Assembly: GCA_022827265.1 (NCBI GenBank) | Contig: JAJDTF010000102.1 | Coordinates: 1-39,842, forward strand | Direction of reading: 5' to 3' | DNA from: Acidimicrobiia bacterium | GTDB taxonomy: Bacteria; Actinomycetota; Acidimicrobiia; Acidimicrobiales; Poriferisodalaceae | Length of the DNA stretch: 39,842 nt | Part shown: piece after piece, positions 1-7,969 of the stretch | How positions within the stretch are numbered: position 1 is the stretch's first letter | How the letters are laid out: each line of letters begins with the position of its first letter | Notes under the pieces: generated by a model | Told to the model about the DNA's origin: nothing | The model's input: only the letters and a program-made list of their open reading frames with translations | Databases searched by the model: none | Translations under genes and position numbers: made by a program

Positions 1-766
1 TGTAGCCGCGGGTGCGGTAGAAGGTCTCCTGGGTCTCGCAGCGGCCGTTGCGGTACGTCTCCCCGTTCGGGCACGTCGGGCTGGCCAGGGTGATCTTGCA
101 CGAATAGGCCGTGCCGTGATCGCCCGAGTCGACCTGCAGCACACCGGCGCTGCACATCCATGTGTAGCCCTGCGTCTCGTGAAACTCGACCTGCTCATAA
201 CAGCCCGCAGCCGGCGTCGTGCGATAGCTCTCGCCGTCGACAGTGCACTGCGGCGGATCCACCGCGATGCGGCACCAATAGCTGTAGCCGGGATCCAACA
301 ACGTCGACACCAGCGCGCCCTGGCTGCACCTCCACTTCGCGTCGCGCTGCTCCACGGTGACGGTGCGGCACCGGCCCTCGTGCAGCGTCTTGCCGCCGGC
401 GCAGTGCGCCGGTACCGTCTTCTGGCAGCTATGAGACGGCCCCAGCTCCCCCAGCGCCGTGACCACCACGTAGCCGTCGTCGGCCTGCGCGCACACAAGA
501 TCGGCCGCTGCGTGCTCGACCTTGGGGGTCTTGCACAGCCCCCCGTCGAGCACCATGCCCGCCGGGCAGCTCAGCCCCGCCGCCCCCTGGGACCCAGCAG
601 CCCCCGCCTCGCCCGCAAAACTGTTCCACCCCACCCCGAGCTCCTCGGCGCCGTCGCCGTCGACATCGCCACGCTCCACCCACGGCACCGCCCCCACCCC
701 CGACACAACCGAGACCGCCACCAGCGGCGCCACCAGCAGCCGAGCGGCCCAGCCCAGCCGACCCAC
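1..766 (-). CDS. cysteine-rich secreted protein with repeated modules, partial (runs off left edge)
   Basis: Not a family I recognise. The minus-strand frame is open from base 766 to the window edge (255 codons, no stop). From a GTG at 766 it starts with a convincing signal peptide: a short basic N-terminus, then a hydrophobic run containing LLVAPLVAVSVVSGVGA. The exported part has about 14 cysteines and at least two diverged modules, each with a W-x-C-S-x-G-x-L core followed by a Y-x-C-x-I segment and a P-x-C...GE.YR segment. Disulfide-bonded surface modules are the simplest reading. It is divergent from the Tad pilus operon, so a surface or adhesion role is possible but inferred. The start is uncertain: an ATG at 857 would be in frame only if the C12 tract at 813-824 were one base shorter. 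Confidence 0.6.
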   Translation of the reverse strand, partial: MGRLGWAARLLVAPLVAVSVVSGVGAVPWVERGDVDGDGAEELGVGWNSFAGEAGAAGSQGAAGLSCPAGMVLDGGLCKTPKVEHAAADLVCAQADDGYVVVTALGELGPSHSCQKTVPAHCAGGKTLHEGRCRTVTVEQRDAKWRCSQGALVSTLLDPGYSYWCRIAVDPPQCTVDGESYRTTPAAGCYEQVEFHETQGYTWMCSAGVLQVDSGDHGTAYSCKITLASPTCPNGETYRNGRCETQETFYRTRGY

Positions 767-812
767 ACGCCACGCACGGGCACCGCCGCGGGGCGAGAAA
801 CCGCTGCTACTG

Positions 813-824
813 CCCCCCCCCCCC
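813..824. repeat. 12-base C homopolymer (G12 on the minus strand)
   Basis: Twelve consecutive C lie just inside the 5' region of the divergent cysteine-rich gene. Read from an ATG at 857 on the minus strand, the tract gives four Gly codons and then a stop four residues from the tract start. With 11 (or 14) G the same ATG would read into the signal peptide and the whole cysteine-rich frame. It is either a slippage-prone contingency tract or a homopolymer count error. Confidence 0.8.
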
Positions 825-936
825 GATACAGGCTTTCGCGGCGGCGGTGCGGGTCATGAGCGGCGCAACGTAACCCCCCACAGCACCACTGTCAACAACC
901 CAGACCTTGTCGGGCACGGCAGCCGCTGTGCCCGCA

Positions 937-2058
937 ATGGCACAGACGCCGATGGGTGACAGGGCCGAGGCGACGGCCGAAGCCGTGGGGGCAGCGGTGC
1001 CGGAACGGACGCGCCGGCGGCTGCCGCGCGCAGCCAAGCGCGCCCTTGTCGCACTCGCCGGACTGGTCCTGATGGCCGCCAGCGTCGCGGGGTTCTGGAC
1101 CACTGCCGCCGCGTTCGACCAGCGCATCGCTGTGGCTGTCGCAGCCCGGGACCTTCCCCGCGGCCATGTGCTCACCGCAGCCGATCTCTCCTCGGCCGAG
1201 GTGCAGCTCGGCGACGTCCCCCATGTCGCATGGACGGCCGACACCCCCGGCGTGCTGTCCGGGCTGGCTGTCGGGCATGCCGTGCCAGCGGGGTCGCTGA
1301 TCGGCGCCCATCTGCTGGTCGAGCCGTCTGTGGGGGCGTTCGGCGACGCGCTGGAAGTGGTGGTTCCGGTCGACACCAGCCTGTCGCCGTCGGGCGTGCA
1401 CGAGGGCGACACCGTGCTGCTCATCGACCCCGGCGTCGCGCCGTCCCATCAGCAGCCCGGACGGCGGCGGTCGGTAATCCGCTCGCTCGCGCTGGCCGGA
1501 TTCGACGGGTCGTCGATGCGGTTGTTCGTGCCACCTGCGGAGTGGGTGTGGTGGCGGGCGCTGCCCGCGGAGCTGGGCGCTGCGCCGATGGTGCTGCCGG
1601 TGCCGCTCGGCGGCGATGCGGTCCTGCTCGCTGCGGCGCTGGACGGGCTGTGGGCGGCAGGTCACGAGGCTGCGATAGCTGAGCTGAGTCCGTTCGGCAA
1701 CGATTGGCGTGCTCAGGCGATGCCGGGCCGGCTGGAGGTCATCACCTCGCTCGACTTGAGCCTTGCGCCGTCGGGCGTCGCCGAGGGCGATCTGGTGCTC
1801 CTGGTGGACCCCGGCGCACCGCAGGGCGACACCGGCGGCGGGCGTCCTCGATCGGTGCTGCGCGCTGTGCGGCTGGATCACTACCGCGACGGAAAGATCG
1901 GCGTGTGGGCCGAGCCCGGCGAGTGGGTGTGGTGGCGGTCACTGCCAGAACGGCTCGGCGCTGCCCCGATGGTGCTGCGGGTGCCAGACGGCAGCGACAC
2001 CGATGCCATGGCCGCCAGTCTCGATGAGCAGTGGCTGGCCGCGTGGAAGCAGGGCTGA
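937..2058 (+). CDS. SAF-domain (CpaB/RcpC-like) Flp pilus assembly protein with duplicated C-terminal module
   Basis: Probable membrane-anchored periplasm-side component of the Tad/Flp pilus machine. A basic N-terminus is followed by one membrane helix (LVALAGLVLMAASVAGF) and then a SAF domain with the typical ARDLPRGHVLTAADL start. After it come two copies of one module: each has a PSGV-x-EGD-x-VLL-x-DPG segment and ends in EWVWWR-x-LP-xx-LGAAPMVL-x-VP. CpaB proteins normally carry one RcpC-type region, so this looks like an internal duplication. The start is uncertain: the frame is open from a TTG at 907, and ATG codons occur at 937 and 952, none with a clear ribosome site. Its stop overlaps the next ATG (ATGA), so it heads the operon. 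Confidence 0.72.
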   Translation: MAQTPMGDRAEATAEAVGAAVPERTRRRLPRAAKRALVALAGLVLMAASVAGFWTTAAAFDQRIAVAVAARDLPRGHVLTAADLSSAEVQLGDVPHVAWTADTPGVLSGLAVGHAVPAGSLIGAHLLVEPSVGAFGDALEVVVPVDTSLSPSGVHEGDTVLLIDPGVAPSHQQPGRRRSVIRSLALAGFDGSSMRLFVPPAEWVWWRALPAELGAAPMVLPVPLGGDAVLLAAALDGLWAAGHEAAIAELSPFGNDWRAQAMPGRLEVITSLDLSLAPSGVAEGDLVLLVDPGAPQGDTGGGRPRSVLRAVRLDHYRDGKIGVWAEPGEWVWWRSLPERLGAAPMVLRVPDGSDTDAMAASLDEQWLAAWKQG

Positions 2059-2846
2059 TGCTGGCGGTGTCCATCGCTGAGACGCAGCGACCGGACGGGC
2101 CCGGGCTGGACGCTGGGGCGTTTGCGGTGCGGGTTGCGCGTTCTTGGGCGCAGGCCGGCCGTGATGTGCTGCTGGTGGACGCCGACGCTCATGGCGCCGG
2201 TCTGGCTAGGCGCATCGGCGGTGCGTGTCGCTTGGCGCTGGACCCTGCTCGGCGAGGTCTGCCGACTCTGATCGCCTCTCGCGCGCATCTCTGCGCCGAG
2301 ACTGTCGCCGGGCATTGCTGGCAGTTGCCGACGGGCGGAGGCGGTTCGGTGCATCTGCTGGGGGCGCCGGCTCATCCGCAGGGCGCGCGGAGGTCGGCTG
2401 CGTGGCTGGCTGAGCGGTCGACGCATCTGGGGGCGCTCGGGTCCTGCCGGGCGGTGGTGGTGTCGATGCCGGGGTCGTTCGTGGATGCTTACGGGGCGCT
2501 GAGTGCGGCTGCGACGCATCGTGTGGTGCTGGCCGGCGCGCCGGGAACAGCACCGCCCGGCGGGGTGCGGGCCGTGCTAAGCGCGTTCCGGTTCCGTTTC
2601 GGCCCCGACCCGGTGACGCTGCTGCTCGACGGCGGCAACGACGTACGCGGGAGCGGCGGCGGGATCACGACTGCCGCTGAGCGGCGGGTGCTGGGCTGGG
2701 TGGGCCCGGTGCGTGAGGCAGCGCTGTTGGGAGGGCGAGTGCGGCGGCGAGACCGGGCGCGGCTCGCTGCGGTCGATGCTGTGGCGGCTCGCTTGTGCGA
2801 GCCGTCGGGTTCTGCTTCGGCTCTGGTCACGGGGGCGGGCCGGTGA
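2058..2846 (+). CDS. CpaE/MinD-like protein lacking a Walker A motif
   Basis: The position between the SAF protein and CpaF, and the fold signature VLLVDADAHGAGLARRIG, match the CpaE/TadZ group of MinD/ParA-like proteins, which place the Tad machine at the pole. The second half keeps the hydrophobic strand pattern (AVVVSMPGSFVDAYGAL; HRVVLAGAP). The N-terminal region, where the deviant Walker A lysine loop should lie, reads AETQRPDGPGLDAGAF and has no Lys at all. This is therefore probably a non-hydrolysing scaffold version. The 262-residue start at ATG 2058 is fixed by the 1-base overlap with the upstream stop. Its own TGA overlaps the GTG of cpaF. Confidence 0.62.
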   Translation: MLAVSIAETQRPDGPGLDAGAFAVRVARSWAQAGRDVLLVDADAHGAGLARRIGGACRLALDPARRGLPTLIASRAHLCAETVAGHCWQLPTGGGGSVHLLGAPAHPQGARRSAAWLAERSTHLGALGSCRAVVVSMPGSFVDAYGALSAAATHRVVLAGAPGTAPPGGVRAVLSAFRFRFGPDPVTLLLDGGNDVRGSGGGITTAAERRVLGWVGPVREAALLGGRVRRRDRARLAAVDAVAARLCEPSGSASALVTGAGR

Positions 2847-4144
2847 GCTTGGCTTGCGAGATCTGGGGCGAGGTGCAGGGGTGCGTGCAGGAGTTCCGGT
2901 TGGGCGCGACCGGATCGCTGCCCGAAGTGGCGGACAGGTGTCGGCGGATGGCCGGAGACATCGTGCGCAGGCGCGAAGCAGAGGCTCTCAACGAACGCGG
3001 CGAAGCACTGAGCGACGGCGACATGGCGTGGCTGGATGCCCGGCTCGAGGCGCTGCTGGGCACCGGCCCGCTCGAGGCGTTCCTGCGCCGCGACGATGTG
3101 GAGAACATCTGGCTGTTCGGCCCGCACCTGGGGGTGCTGGGCCTGTCGGGCGGCCGTCAGGAGCCGATAGCAGGGCCGTTGTTCGCGGATGCCGACGAGA
3201 TGATCGGGTTCATCGCTCACCTGGCGGTGACCCACGGCCAGACCGGCCGCCGCTTCGACACCTCTGCCCCACTGCTCGACTTGCGGCTGCGCACCGGCGA
3301 GCGGGTGTTCGCGGCGATGGAGGTGTGCGGCACGCCGTATCTGACGGTGCGCTGCCATCGCCATCGGCTGATCCGTCTCGACGACTTGGTGGAGGGCGGG
3401 TCGCTGAGTGCCGATGCGGCTGGGTTTCTCGCTGCGGCGGTGAAGCCTCCCGCGCCGGCCAATGTGCTGGTGTGCGGGGCGCTGGGGTCGGGCAAGACCA
3501 CGCTTTTGCGGGCGCTTCTGGGCGAGATCGGACCGCATGAGATCGTGTGCACGCTCGAGCAGACCTTCGAGCTGTTCCTTGACGACACGCACCCCTACAC
3601 GTTCGCAGCGGAGACCCGCGAGGCCAACAGCGACGGCGAGGGCGAGATCACCATGGAAGAACTCGCCCGGCGGTCGCTGCGCTCGGGCGCGGACCGTGTC
3701 ATCGTCGGGGAGCTGCGCGGTCCTGAGGCGGCGACGTTCCTGTCGGCGTGCGGCACCGGCTCGGACGGCTCGATGGCCACCATCCACGCGTCGTCGCCGC
3801 GCCAGGCGCTGGCCCGGCTGGTCCGCTACTGCCTCGCCAGCGGCCTCGCGGGGGCGCAGCCGGCGCTGATCGCCGAGGCAGCCGATGTGATCCACCTCGT
3901 CGTGCATATGGAGAGCGACCCGCGCACAGGTTTCCGAGGCGTGCGGCGGATCACCGAGGTGCTCGTCGCCGCGGACGGTCGCTTCGAGGTTCACGACGTG
4001 TTCGCTCGGCGTCGCCGCGGCGACCCGCTCGAAGCAGCGGGACGTCCCCGCAGCGGCGATCTGGTCGAACGGCTCGAAGAAGGCGGCCTCGACCTGGGCG
4101 CATGGTCCGATGCGTCGCAGGGGCCGGGCGGGGCGCGGCCGTGA
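2843..4144 (+). CDS. cpaF: CpaF/TadA-family pilus assembly ATPase
   Basis: Secretion ATPase of the type II/IV superfamily that powers Flp pilus assembly at the inner membrane face. The Walker A GALGSGKTT is near residue 212. An aspartate-box-like segment (CTLEQTFELFL) follows, then the Walker B region VIVGELRGPEA near residue 285 and the histidine box GSMATIHASS. All core motifs are intact. The GTG start at 2843 gives 433 residues, usual for CpaF; longer upstream frames run into the preceding gene. It overlaps cpaE-like by 4 bases (GTGA) and tadB by 4 bases, so translation is probably coupled through the operon. Confidence 0.93.
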   Translation: MSLACEIWGEVQGCVQEFRLGATGSLPEVADRCRRMAGDIVRRREAEALNERGEALSDGDMAWLDARLEALLGTGPLEAFLRRDDVENIWLFGPHLGVLGLSGGRQEPIAGPLFADADEMIGFIAHLAVTHGQTGRRFDTSAPLLDLRLRTGERVFAAMEVCGTPYLTVRCHRHRLIRLDDLVEGGSLSADAAGFLAAAVKPPAPANVLVCGALGSGKTTLLRALLGEIGPHEIVCTLEQTFELFLDDTHPYTFAAETREANSDGEGEITMEELARRSLRSGADRVIVGELRGPEAATFLSACGTGSDGSMATIHASSPRQALARLVRYCLASGLAGAQPALIAEAADVIHLVVHMESDPRTGFRGVRRITEVLVAADGRFEVHDVFARRRRGDPLEAAGRPRSGDLVERLEEGGLDLGAWSDASQGPGGARP

Positions 4145-5052
4145 GCGGCGCAGTGCGGTTCGGGTTGCTGTTCGCCGCCGGGCTGGCGTTGGCCGTGACC
4201 GCAGCTGTCGGCGCGGCGGCTCGGCGGCCTGCTGAGCGGCGCAGAACGGGCGCTGGCGGCGGGGCCGGGGCTGGGGCGGCGCCGTCACCGAGCGCCGGGC
4301 GGGTGCGGGCGGGGTCGCGTTCGCTGTGGATCGTGGGAGGCGCTGCCGGGGTGTGCGGGGCTGCGGGCGGGTTCGCTGTGACCGGCCTGTGGGGCATGGC
4401 AGTGCTCGCGGGCGGGCTGGGTGCGCTGCTGCCGCCGTTCGTGGCCGCGCCCGCCCAGCGGCGTCGCCACACCGCCGAGGCATTGGCGTGGCAGACATGG
4501 ACCCGTCAGCTCGCCGATCTGGCACGCTCGGGCGCAGGCTTGGCCGACGCGCTCGCAGCCAGCATCGCTTACGCGCCGCCGCTGATCACCCCCACCGTCA
4601 CCAGGACGGCGCGAACGGCCCGCCTGGTCGGCCTGCGTGCCGCGACCGACGAGCTCGCCGCAGCCGGGCGGGTGTGGGAGCCCGAAGTGGCCGCCGGCTT
4701 GGCGATCGCCGCCTCCGAGGGGGGACCGCTCGCCGGGCCTCTGGGGGAAGTGGCCGGGCGGATCGGCGACATCGTCGCGCTGCACCGCGCCCGCACCGAG
4801 GCCGTCGTGGGGCTGTGGACCCAGACCATCGCGCTCCTCGCGCTCGCCGGCGGCGTGGTGACGCTGATGTACCGCAACAACCCCGCCTACTTCGAGCCCT
4901 ACCGCACCCCCACCGGCCAAGCGGTGCTGCTGCTCATCGCCTTCGTGCTGCTCGGCGCCACAGCGTTCCTCGTGCGCCACTCGGTGGTACGCGCAGCCCC
5001 GTCGGTGCTCGTCGCCCTCAAACGGCGCCGTGCCGCTCAGGTGCCGCTGTGA
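4141..5052 (+). CDS. tadB: TadB-like type II secretion F-domain membrane protein
   Basis: Inner-membrane platform protein of the Tad pilus. The 303-residue product has N-terminal hydrophobic helices (FGLLFAAGLALAVTAAVG and a second Gly/Ala-rich pair). A soluble T2SSF domain follows, starting about WQTWTRQLADLARSGAGL, and two C-terminal helices (TIALLALAGGVVTLMY and AVLLLIAFVLLGATAFLV). A basic linker joins the membrane regions. The GTG start at 4141 lies inside the cpaF stop (GTGA). Assignment as TadB rather than TadC rests on gene order immediately after cpaF. Confidence 0.85.
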   Translation: MSGAVRFGLLFAAGLALAVTAAVGAAARRPAERRRTGAGGGAGAGAAPSPSAGRVRAGSRSLWIVGGAAGVCGAAGGFAVTGLWGMAVLAGGLGALLPPFVAAPAQRRRHTAEALAWQTWTRQLADLARSGAGLADALAASIAYAPPLITPTVTRTARTARLVGLRAATDELAAAGRVWEPEVAAGLAIAASEGGPLAGPLGEVAGRIGDIVALHRARTEAVVGLWTQTIALLALAGGVVTLMYRNNPAYFEPYRTPTGQAVLLLIAFVLLGATAFLVRHSVVRAAPSVLVALKRRRAAQVPL

Positions 5053-5873
5053 GCACACCGCTCGCGGCGCTGCTGTGCGGCGCCGGCCTCGCAGCCGGCA
5101 CGGCGACCGTGATCGCAGCCGCGGCGGGCCGACCCGCACGGCTGCGGACACGCGACGCGGGCGTCTCGGCGGTGGAGCGGCTGGCGCGGCCCGGTCCCGG
5201 CCGGGCGGCAGACCTGCGGCTCGCCGGGCTGACACCGGGCGCATATGCCACGCAGCGCCTGCTGGGCCTCGTCGGCGGCACAACTGCGGGCGCTGTCGCC
5301 GCAGCGCTGTGGACGAGCACTGCCGTCTCAGCGGCCACAGCAGTCGCGGGGTGCGCAGCAGCAGGGTGGATGCTGCCCGCTCAAGGAGTTCGTGACGCCT
5401 CCAAGCAGGCCCGCGCCGAACTCGACCAGGCCGTGCGCATCTGGATCGTGCTCGCAGCCCAGCAGGTCTCCGCAGGCGCCGAGCCTGCCAACGCCATGAT
5501 CCAAGCAGCCCAAGCCGGCCAGCGCCCCGCCTGGCGGCTGCTGCACCGGCACCTGCTCGCCGCCCAGCACCAACGCCGGCCCGCCGCCGACGGCCTCGCA
5601 GAGCTCGTCGACCGCTATGCGCTGAGCAGCCTGTCCCAAGCCGTCGGCGCATTCTCCATGGCCGCCCGGCGAGGCACACGCATGGCCGACGCCGTGCTCG
5701 CCGCCGCCGACAACCTGTGGCGCGACGCCATGCAGCGCGAACGCGAGGCAGCCGAGCGGCGCAACCAGATCATCGTGCTGCCCGCCACAGCAGTAGCGCT
5801 CGCGCTCGCAGCCATCCTCATCTACCCGCCGTTCGTGTCGCTCACCGGCGGCATCATCACCACCACCCCCTGA
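5049..5873 (+). CDS. tadC: TadC-like type II secretion F-domain membrane protein
   Basis: Second inner-membrane platform protein of the Tad machine, expected to pair with TadB and CpaF. The 274 residues include an N-terminal helix (LAALLCGAGLAAGTATVIAA), a Gly/Ala-rich helical pair, a T2SSF domain with the recognisable AAQQVSAGAEPANAM segment, and a C-terminal helix (IIVLPATAVALALAAILIY). The GTG start at 5049 overlaps the tadB stop by 4 bases. The stop is 3 bases before the pilin-like gene. Confidence 0.85.
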   Translation: MSTPLAALLCGAGLAAGTATVIAAAAGRPARLRTRDAGVSAVERLARPGPGRAADLRLAGLTPGAYATQRLLGLVGGTTAGAVAAALWTSTAVSAATAVAGCAAAGWMLPAQGVRDASKQARAELDQAVRIWIVLAAQQVSAGAEPANAMIQAAQAGQRPAWRLLHRHLLAAQHQRRPAADGLAELVDRYALSSLSQAVGAFSMAARRGTRMADAVLAAADNLWRDAMQREREAAERRNQIIVLPATAVALALAAILIYPPFVSLTGGIITTTP

Positions 5874-5876
5874 ACG

Positions 5877-6422
5877 ATGACACCCCGCACCCATCCCAGC
5901 AGCACGAACACGCGCCCACGCCCGTCGATGGCGCCGGGCTGCACCTTGCAGGCGTCGCCGGCTGGCAGGCGCCGCGACGACTGCGGGCTCGCGACGCTGG
6001 AATGGCTGCTCGTCATCGCCGCCGCGGGCGGATTCGCCGCCGCGATGGCCGTCGGCTTCCAAGCACTCATCGACGACACCACCGAACTGATCGAAGACCC
6101 CCATGCCGCCATGATCGAGGCAGGCATCGCAGCATCCCGTATCTCCCACGACGCAGCCGCCGCGCAAACCGCGCTCCAAGCCTCGCCCGGCGACCCTCGA
6201 CAGGCGACCGCTGCCCAAGCAGCGCTCGCCGCGCTGGCCCAGCAGTGCGAATCAGTCGCAACCGCCTACCCCGACGCCGTCACATCGGCCGACTGGGTCT
6301 GGCTGGCCGTACCCGTCGAGACCCCCGCAGCCACACCGACCACAGTGCCTGACGGCGACACCCCCGCGCCGATGCCCACCGGCGGGCGCTGGGCGTGCCA
6401 GATCACCCATCGCGCCCCATGA
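5877..6422 (+). CDS. long Flp-like pilin with type III prepilin signal
   Basis: A class III prepilin-like N-terminus: a hydrophilic leader of 37 residues ends in Gly37, then the mature start LATLEWLLVIAAAGGF with Glu at +5, and a hydrophobic helix. Classical Flp pilins have mature chains of about 50-70 residues; here about 144 residues follow the cleavage point, including an Ala-rich helical region and a Pro/Thr-rich tail. A QQC...YPD segment is shared in position with the two other pilin-like proteins in this locus. The ATG at 5877 is 3 bases after tadC and the stop overlaps the next ATG. Confidence 0.72.
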   Translation: MTPRTHPSSTNTRPRPSMAPGCTLQASPAGRRRDDCGLATLEWLLVIAAAGGFAAAMAVGFQALIDDTTELIEDPHAAMIEAGIAASRISHDAAAAQTALQASPGDPRQATAAQAALAALAQQCESVATAYPDAVTSADWVWLAVPVETPAATPTTVPDGDTPAPMPTGGRWACQITHRAP

Positions 6423-7330
6423 GCACGGCTCAGCACACCCACAGCGACAGCGGCGCCACCGGCGCCGACGGTCGGCGGCATCCCGTGAGAGCGCGACGCA
6501 GCAAGGCTGTGGCGCGGCGACGGCGCGACGACCACTGCGGCGGCGCGGTGAGCCTGCTGGTGCTGCTGATGGTTCCCGTGTGCGTGCTTGCTGCCGTGGC
6601 CGCAGCAGCCGTCCCCAAGCGATTCGCCGCCCGTTCCGCAGCCGATACGGCTGCGGGCAACCTCGCCACGCTCGCTGCGGGCTGGCGCGACGCCCAAGGG
6701 CGCGACTACGACGCCGTCGGATGGTTCTTCCCCGACTGCGGGCCCCCCACAGCCCGCCCACAGCAGCCGACCGAAGACCGAGACGAGCCTGCGGGCCCAT
6801 CGAGCCGACCAGAGCCGGACGACGGCGGCCCGGACGCGTCCCCGTCGCAGGCCGCCGACCGTGACGGCCCCGAGGCCCCGAGCGGCGACCTGCGGCGCGC
6901 CTGCGAGACGCTGACCCGTTCGCTGCTCGCCGGGCTGTCGGCGCGCGGCTTCGACAGCGACACGCTCGCCGGCTACTACAGCAGCGCATACACAACGGCG
7001 AGCCCGGCGCCGAACAGCGGCAAGCACCCCGCCAGTCTGCCGTGCCACGCCGGGGGCGGAACCGTCGTGGGCGACGCCACGTACCTCGCCATCACAGCCG
7101 AATGGGCAACCACAGACTGGGCCGCTGCCCAAGTCTGGCCCGTCGGCATCACCATCGCAGCCGAAGCCCTCGGGCGCATCGCCACACACGACCCCGCAGC
7201 CGCCGGCACTGCTCCCCCCTGCGGCGAACTGCTCAGTCTCACCACGCCCGGAGGCCGACCGAGGCTGGACGACGAGGCGCGCTCGATTGCCGCTTCGCTG
7301 CCCACCAACACACCGTTCGCGAGCCGATGA
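6419..7330 (+). CDS. TadG/TadE-like pilus-locus membrane protein
   Basis: A minor-pilin-like protein of 303 residues. A basic leader (RRSKAVARRRRDDHCGG) precedes a single hydrophobic helix (AVSLLVLLMVPVCVLAAVAA), then a predicted extracytoplasmic domain. The pattern of RSAADTAAGNLATLAAGW just after the helix is typical of TadE/TadG-like proteins. A Pro/Asp-rich low-complexity stretch sits near residues 110-160. Four cysteines in the exported part could form disulfides. The start ATG at 6419 overlaps the upstream stop (ATGA) and its stop overlaps the next gene. Family-level function: pilus assembly or a minor subunit. Confidence 0.65.
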   Translation: MSTAQHTHSDSGATGADGRRHPVRARRSKAVARRRRDDHCGGAVSLLVLLMVPVCVLAAVAAAAVPKRFAARSAADTAAGNLATLAAGWRDAQGRDYDAVGWFFPDCGPPTARPQQPTEDRDEPAGPSSRPEPDDGGPDASPSQAADRDGPEAPSGDLRRACETLTRSLLAGLSARGFDSDTLAGYYSSAYTTASPAPNSGKHPASLPCHAGGGTVVGDATYLAITAEWATTDWAAAQVWPVGITIAAEALGRIATHDPAAAGTAPPCGELLSLTTPGGRPRLDDEARSIAASLPTNTPFASR

Positions 7331-7938
7331 CGCCGATGCTGCCCACACCCGCCACCTCCCGACGCCGCCGACGCGACGAAACGGGCTCCACGTCGTCGCT
7401 GGAGCTGATGGCGCTCACGCCGATGCTCGCGCTGCTCGTGCTGTTCATCCTGTGGGCAGGACGCACCGGCCGCGCCGAACTCGTCACGAGCCTCGCCGCC
7501 GAAGAAGCCGCTGCAGCCGCCGCGCTGTGCTGCAACAACGCCAGCACGCCGGCCCCCCACGCCGGACCCGGCGCGGACGCGCGACGCGAAACCGTCGCCG
7601 CTGCGGTGATCGCCAGCCGGCCCGGACTCGACTACCTCTGCGTGGGCGGACCCCAACCGGCCGCAGGCAGCCTCCGATACCTGACCACAGCCGAAGCCGA
7701 CCTCTCCAAAGCGGACCCGAGCGTCGGCCTGGCCGCACAGGCGCTGGTGGTCACCGCGCACCTCACCTGCCACACCGACGGCGCGACCGCCCCGGTACGC
7801 GGCCTGTTCGGCACGCGCACGCTGCACGGGCACGGCGCCCACGTCGCGCTGCTCGCTGCCGTGTCGCAGCAGACCGATCCGCTGCCCGACACCGGCGCGA
7901 ACCCCGACCCCACGGCCGCAGCCGAACCCACCTCGTAA
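7327..7938 (+). CDS. TadE-like minor pilin or pilus assembly protein
   Basis: 203 residues with an N-terminal basic leader, a TadE-type start (STSSLELMALTPMLALLV, with Glu in the conserved place) and one membrane helix, followed by an exported domain. The segment RAELVTSLAAEEAAAAAAL after the helix matches the helical spine of TadE proteins. A Cys-Cys pair follows at once (ALCCNNAS), and two more Cys lie further on. The ATG at 7327 overlaps the upstream stop; an ATG at 7336 is possible. A 31-base gap separates it from the next pilin gene. Confidence 0.68.
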   Translation: MTPMLPTPATSRRRRRDETGSTSSLELMALTPMLALLVLFILWAGRTGRAELVTSLAAEEAAAAAALCCNNASTPAPHAGPGADARRETVAAAVIASRPGLDYLCVGGPQPAAGSLRYLTTAEADLSKADPSVGLAAQALVVTAHLTCHTDGATAPVRGLFGTRTLHGHGAHVALLAAVSQQTDPLPDTGANPDPTAAAEPTS

Positions 7939-7969
7939 ACACCCACAACCCGACACCAGGAGCACCACC

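Noticed and set aside
2489-4525. Long minus-strand open frame opposite the CpaE-like, cpaF and tadB genes
   Set aside because: It is an antisense shadow in high-GC DNA, with Arg/Pro/His-rich nonsense protein and no domains, and the plus-strand genes have intact motifs.
4285-5679. Minus-strand frame opposite tadB and tadC
   Set aside because: Shadow frame with Arg/Gly-rich sequence and no family features.
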